Of a DNA stretch of 8,988 nucleotides, positions 5,620 through 8,988 are shown piece after piece. Both the position numbers and the translations under genes were made by a program. The notes beneath the pieces are model-generated. The model did no database searches and was not told the DNA's origin. It saw only the letters and a list, made by a program, of their open reading frames with translations. This stretch comes from an archaeon (GTDB taxonomy: Archaea; Nanobdellota; Nanobdellia; SCGC-AAA011-G17; GW2011-AR18): the NCBI GenBank assembly GCA_023245565.1, contig JAHFKB010000037.1:1-8988 (forward strand). The letters are read 5' to 3'. The first letter of the stretch is position 1, and each line of letters starts with the position of its first letter.

Positions 5620-8600
5620 ATGGTAAAAATAATAGATGAAGTAATGAAAGACTTGCCTACAGGTGCAGGTATAAGTGAAGCAGTATTTGAAGGTTCTAAT
5701 ATTGTATTGTATACAAAGAATAAAGAATTTTTATTAGATAATAAGGGAGTAATTAAACAAATAGTTGATAATATAAAAAAAAGAGTTGAAGTAAGAGCTG
5801 ATCCTACTGTAGTTTTAGATTTAGAAGATACAAAGAAATATATTGAAAAATTATTAGATGAAGATAAAAATAAATTAAATATTATATTTGATACTCAAAG
5901 AAGCAGAGTAATTATAGAATCTGAAAAACCTGGAACTGCTATAGGAAAGGGCGGAGATATTTTAAAAGAAATTAAAAAAGAAACTTTATGGACCCCAATA
6001 GTTAGAAGAATTCCACCAATGAGATCAAAATTAATAGAAAATATAAGACAAGTTCTTTATGATTATTCAGATTATAGAAAAAAATTCTTACATAAAATTG
6101 GAAAAAGAATTTATGAAGGCTGGACTAAATCAAGAAGAGATGAATGGGTTAGATTAACTTGTTTAGGAAGTGCAAGAGAAGTAGGAAGAAGTTGTTTTTT
6201 ATTACAAACTCCTGAGAGCAAAGTTTTACTTGACTGTGGTTTTAATGTTGCTGCACCAAGAGAATATGCTTTTCCTTATTTAGATGCACCAGAATTTAAT
6301 ATTCAAGAATTAGATGCTATTGTTTTATGTCATTCACATATTGATCACTGTGGTACTGTTCCATTTTTATACAAAATGGGATTTAGAGGACCAACATATG
6401 CTACAGCTCCTTGCAGAGATGTAACTGCTTTAATGTGTTTAGATCTTATAGAGATTGCACAAAAAGAAGGTAATGATGCTCCTTATACTGTAAATGATGT
6501 AAAAGAATTTGTTAAACACTCTGTTTGTTTAGAATATGAAGAAGTAAGTGATATTACTCCAGATATGAGATTAACTTTGTATAATGCTGGACATACTTTA
6601 GGAAGTGCAATTGCACATTTACATATTGGTAATGGGTTACATAATTTCTTGTATTCTTTAGATGCTAGTACAAAAGTTACTGTTATAGACGGAGAAGATA
6701 ATGTCAAATTTGAAGAAATTGGCAAATTTATTGATGAAGAATTTGAAAATGGTGAAGGATTTATAATTAATAATGGCAATGCTCAAGAAAAACTAAATAC
6801 TAAAAAATATGCTACAATTGCTTTTAATCCTAAAACATTAAAGAGCGAAATAGTCCCTATTACAAGTTTTGTAAGACATACAATTAAAGAAGATTTGTTT
6901 GAAATAAAAACAGATAGTGGAAGAGAAATTAAAGTTACAGCAGGACATAGCATTTTTAGTGGTGAAAATGGAAATATTATTTCTAAAAAAGTTAGTGAAT
7001 TAAAAGAAGGAGATTTTATAATTGGAGCTAAAAATCTTCCAAGCCTAAATAAAGAACCTATAATTGATCTTCTTCCCTATTTAGGAGAGTTAAGAATAAG
7101 TATAGAAGATAAAAATTTAATTAATTCTTTGATAGAAAAACACAGTGAAAATTTTTCTAAACTTGAGGCTAATGATAAAAAAGAAATAATAACTTGGTTA
7201 TTTGATTATTATAAAGGAACATTTAAAAGAGATATTGCAAAAAAATATAAAATTCATACAAGAAGAGTTGCTAGAGCCTTTAAGATTTTAAAATTAAAAT
7301 ATCAACCTAGAGTATTTCACCCATTACCTAATAAATTAAAGATTAATAGAGATTTTGCTAGGTTTTTAGGATATTATATAGCTGAAGGAAATCCAAGTAA
7401 AAATTCTCAAACAGTTCAAATTGTTAATTATAATAATGAAATTTTAAATGATTGTTATAACATAATAAAAAATCAATTTGGTATTATAGGAGATGTTAGA
7501 TATAAAGATCATTGTGTGCTTTTTAACTCAAAACAATTAAAAAAACTTTTATCAGTGATATTAAAATGCGGAAAAAACGCATATGATAAAAGAACACCGA
7601 AAGAATTATTATTAGCAAATAAGGAAATTTTATCTGATTTCTTATATGGTTATTTTTCAGGTGATGGCGGAATAACTATAAAAAAAGAAGGACGTAAAAT
7701 CTATTATACAAGTAAAAGTAAGGGTTTAATTGATGATGTAACTTTTATTTTATTACAATTTGGTTTGGTTGCTAGATTAAATTATAATAAATATAATGGA
7801 ATGTACTCTGGAAGTATATATAATGCTGAGAAAATACAAGAATTTTTAGAAGAGATTGGAATAAATAATTCTCAAGTTGAAGATCTTAAGGAAAGTCTAA
7901 ATTTAAAATGGAATAAGGCGAGTTTTGATCTTAGAATTCCATTATTGGCTTTATCAAAGAAAGCTCAAGCTAGTTTATCTGTAACCCCATGGCAAAATGC
8001 TCAATCTTGCGGAATAACAAAACTTAATGAGTTTGACATTGATGAATGTGATTTAAGTTTAATTGGATCTGATTTATTATTTGATAAAATAAAAAGTATT
8101 AAGAAAATAAAACCTAGTGGTAAATATGTTTATGACTTTAGAGTTCAAGGTTATGAGAATTTCTTAGGCGGGGAAGGTTTTGTCTTTATGCATAATACTT
8201 CAGATTTTAATTATGAGATGAGTAATTTATTAGGTGCTGCAATAACTAGATATCCTAGAGTTGAAAGTGTAATGATGGAAAGTACTTATGGTACTAAAAG
8301 TGATACTAGTCCTGATAGAAAAGAAAGTGAAGAAGAATTAATTAAATTAATAAATGAAGTTGTAGAAGAAAAAGGAAAAATTTTAATGCCAGTTTTAGGT
8401 GTAGGAAGATCTCAAGAAATAATGTTAATACTTGAGAGAGCTATGAGAGAAAAGAAAATTCCTGAAATGCTGGTTTATGTTCAAGGTATGATCTGGGATG
8501 TTACTGCAATTCATACAGCTTACCCTGATTATTTAAGTCCTAGAGTTAAAAGAGAATTATTCCAAAAAGATCATAATCCATTTTTAAGCCCAATATTTAA

Positions 8601-8988
8601 AAAAATTACTTCACAAAAAGAAATGCAAGAAGTAAAAGATGGAAAAGGGCCTTATATTATTATGGCAACTTCTGGTATGCTTCAAGGCGGGCCAGCTTTA
8701 GAATATTTTAAACACTTTGCTGAAAATCCTAAGAATCTTTTAATATTTACTTGTTATCAAGGTGTAGGAAGTATTGGTAGAAGAATGGAAGAAGGTGAAA
8801 GAGAATTAACTTTTGTATCTGGAGGAAGTAAAAAACCAGAAACAACTAAAGTTTTAATGAAAATTTATACTATTAAAGGATTTAGTGGACATAGTAATTT
8901 TAAACAATTAGTAAGCTGGGTTGGAAATCTAGAACCTAAACCTAAGAAAATTATTACAATACATGGTGATTATAGCAGATGCATAGAA
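5620..8988 (+). CDS. fttA: aCPSF1/FttA ribonuclease and transcription termination factor, split by an intein; 3' end outside window
   Basis: Archaeal CPSF73-like endonuclease that cleaves nascent RNA 3' ends and terminates transcription. The 1123 visible codons run in frame to the window edge; 609 residues remain without the intein, close to the usual length of about 635. Precursor numbering: N-terminal KH-type region (1-140) with GKGG at 109-112; metallo-beta-lactamase domain with LLDCG (Asp205), the zinc motif HSHIDH at 238-243 and GHTLGS (His325); intein at 346-859; then TSDF (Asp862), MESTYG (Glu887), TSGMLQGG at 1017-1024, FSGHS (His1091) and IHGD (His1115). This is the family's metal-site and beta-CASP order. 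After splicing the junction reads HNFLY-TSDFNYE, with Ser where YTGD-type sequences usually have Gly. The start fits family N-termini, and no Shine-Dalgarno precedes it. Metal-site residues lie on both sides of the intein, so the precursor should be inactive until spliced. The gene follows psmB by 33 nt. Confidence 0.95.
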   Translation, partial: MVKIIDEVMKDLPTGAGISEAVFEGSNIVLYTKNKEFLLDNKGVIKQIVDNIKKRVEVRADPTVVLDLEDTKKYIEKLLDEDKNKLNIIFDTQRSRVIIESEKPGTAIGKGGDILKEIKKETLWTPIVRRIPPMRSKLIENIRQVLYDYSDYRKKFLHKIGKRIYEGWTKSRRDEWVRLTCLGSAREVGRSCFLLQTPESKVLLDCGFNVAAPREYAFPYLDAPEFNIQELDAIVLCHSHIDHCGTVPFLYKMGFRGPTYATAPCRDVTALMCLDLIEIAQKEGNDAPYTVNDVKEFVKHSVCLEYEEVSDITPDMRLTLYNAGHTLGSAIAHLHIGNGLHNFLYSLDASTKVTVIDGEDNVKFEEIGKFIDEEFENGEGFIINNGNAQEKLNTKKYATIAFNPKTLKSEIVPITSFVRHTIKEDLFEIKTDSGREIKVTAGHSIFSGENGNIISKKVSELKEGDFIIGAKNLPSLNKEPIIDLLPYLGELRISIEDKNLINSLIEKHSENFSKLEANDKKEIITWLFDYYKGTFKRDIAKKYKIHTRRVARAFKILKLKYQPRVFHPLPNKLKINRDFARFLGYYIAEGNPSKNSQTVQIVNYNNEILNDCYNIIKNQFGIIGDVRYKDHCVLFNSKQLKKLLSVILKCGKNAYDKRTPKELLLANKEILSDFLYGYFSGDGGITIKKEGRKIYYTSKSKGLIDDVTFILLQFGLVARLNYNKYNGMYSGSIYNAEKIQEFLEEIGINNSQVEDLKESLNLKWNKASFDLRIPLLALSKKAQASLSVTPWQNAQSCGITKLNEFDIDECDLSLIGSDLLFDKIKSIKKIKPSGKYVYDFRVQGYENFLGGEGFVFMHNTSDFNYEMSNLLGAAITRYPRVESVMMESTYGTKSDTSPDRKESEEELIKLINEVVEEKGKILMPVLGVGRSQEIMLILERAMREKKIPEMLVYVQGMIWDVTAIHTAYPDYLSPRVKRELFQKDHNPFLSPIFKKITSQKEMQEVKDGKGPYIIMATSGMLQGGPALEYFKHFAENPKNLLIFTCYQGVGSIGRRMEEGERELTFVSGGSKKPETTKVLMKIYTIKGFSGHSNFKQLVSWVGNLEPKPKKIITIHGDYSRCIE
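6655..8196 (+). mobile_element. Intein with LAGLIDADG homing endonuclease in aCPSF1
   Basis: In-frame intein of 514 aa (precursor residues 346-859) with full splicing signals. Block A is SLDASTKVTV with Ser as residue 1, the first nucleophile. Block B is TAGHSIFS with Thr95 and His98 in intein numbering. Block F is VYDFRVQGYENF, and block G is GEGFVFMHN ending in His-Asn, followed by Thr as the +1 nucleophile. Between the splicing halves lies a homing endonuclease with two LAGLIDADG helices, FLGYYIAEG (precursor 582-590) and FLYGYFSGDGG (674-684); their acidic residues Glu589 and Asp682 are intact. A helix-turn-helix-like stretch, KGTFKRDIAKKYKIHTRRVA, lies at 532-551. The element looks complete and able to splice and home. 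Base composition is similar to its host gene by eye. The boundary between Tyr345 and Ser346 is set by the SLDASTKV pattern and by how the flanks rejoin to a normal aCPSF1 motif. Confidence 0.95.
7351..7673 (+). other. Two-motif LAGLIDADG endonuclease core within the intein
   Basis: Spans precursor residues 578-684, from the first motif helix (RFLGYYIAEG) through the second (FLYGYFSGDGG). In this family the two helices pack together and each donates one metal-binding acid, here Glu589 and Asp682. Both are kept, so this copy is probably an active DNA-cutting enzyme whose target would be an intein-free aCPSF1 gene. The DNA-contacting region continues past this span. Confidence 0.85.

Noticed and set aside
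6483..6779. Minus-strand open frame (98 aa) across the aCPSF1-intein boundary
   Set aside because: Antisense to clear coding sequence on the + strand, including the intein's first residues. The Ser/Pro-rich translation is typical of a shadow frame.
6655..8196. aCPSF1 as two broken genes or a frameshifted pseudogene
   Set aside because: The reading frame is continuous across the whole insert, all intein splicing motifs are present and the flanks rejoin to a normal aCPSF1 motif, so this is an intein and not gene decay.
1..8988. CRISPR arrays, tRNA or rRNA genes, insertion sequences
   Set aside because: No spaced direct repeats, cloverleaf-like sequence, rRNA-like segment or transposase was seen. 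Coding genes fill the window and the longest gap is about 74 bases.

Overview
The window comes from a strongly AT-rich archaeal genome. The archaeal call rests on a 20S proteasome beta subunit next to a KH/metallo-beta-lactamase/beta-CASP ribonuclease of the aCPSF1 (FttA) family. A textbook archaeal Shine-Dalgarno (AGGTGAT) and TATA-like boxes about 26 nt upstream of start codons support it. The compact layout, A/T-ending codons, near-exclusive AGA arginine codons and several large unrecognised proteins would fit a DPANN-type lineage such as Woesearchaeota or Pacearchaeota, but that placement is inference. All genes are on the + strand. No rRNA, tRNA, CRISPR or insertion sequence was seen, and no gene-free stretch exceeds 75 bases.

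Bases 1-4018 hold two overlapping genes for large soluble proteins (526 and 814 aa) that I cannot assign to a known family. They are paralogous in part. Each carries two tandem copies of a roughly 145-200 aa alpha/beta module that opens with a 'DPL' helix and closes with an aromatic helix. Each then ends in a common C-terminal domain that includes an 18-residue block identical at 17 positions. The second protein adds a unique N-terminal domain of about 240 aa. A third unknown gene (4093-4887) follows behind its own promoter-like sequence, and its C-terminal half may be a diverged fifth copy of the module. This module family is the best candidate in the window for something undescribed.

Bases 4942-5586 encode the proteasome beta subunit (psmB), with a 10-residue propeptide and a recognisable catalytic set. 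Bases 5620-8988 encode aCPSF1/FttA, the archaeal 3'-end endonuclease and transcription termination factor. Its 3' end is cut off by the window, probably only a few tens of residues short.

The aCPSF1 reading frame is interrupted in frame by a 514-aa intein (6655-8196). It has Ser at position 1, a His-Asn end, Thr at +1 and a two-motif LAGLIDADG homing endonuclease. It lies immediately before the 'TSD' segment that supplies a metal-binding aspartate of the nuclease. The unspliced protein should therefore be inactive, so a housekeeping termination factor depends on protein splicing. The psmB-aCPSF1 adjacency is a known archaeal arrangement. I see no sequence link between that pair and the three unknown genes upstream.
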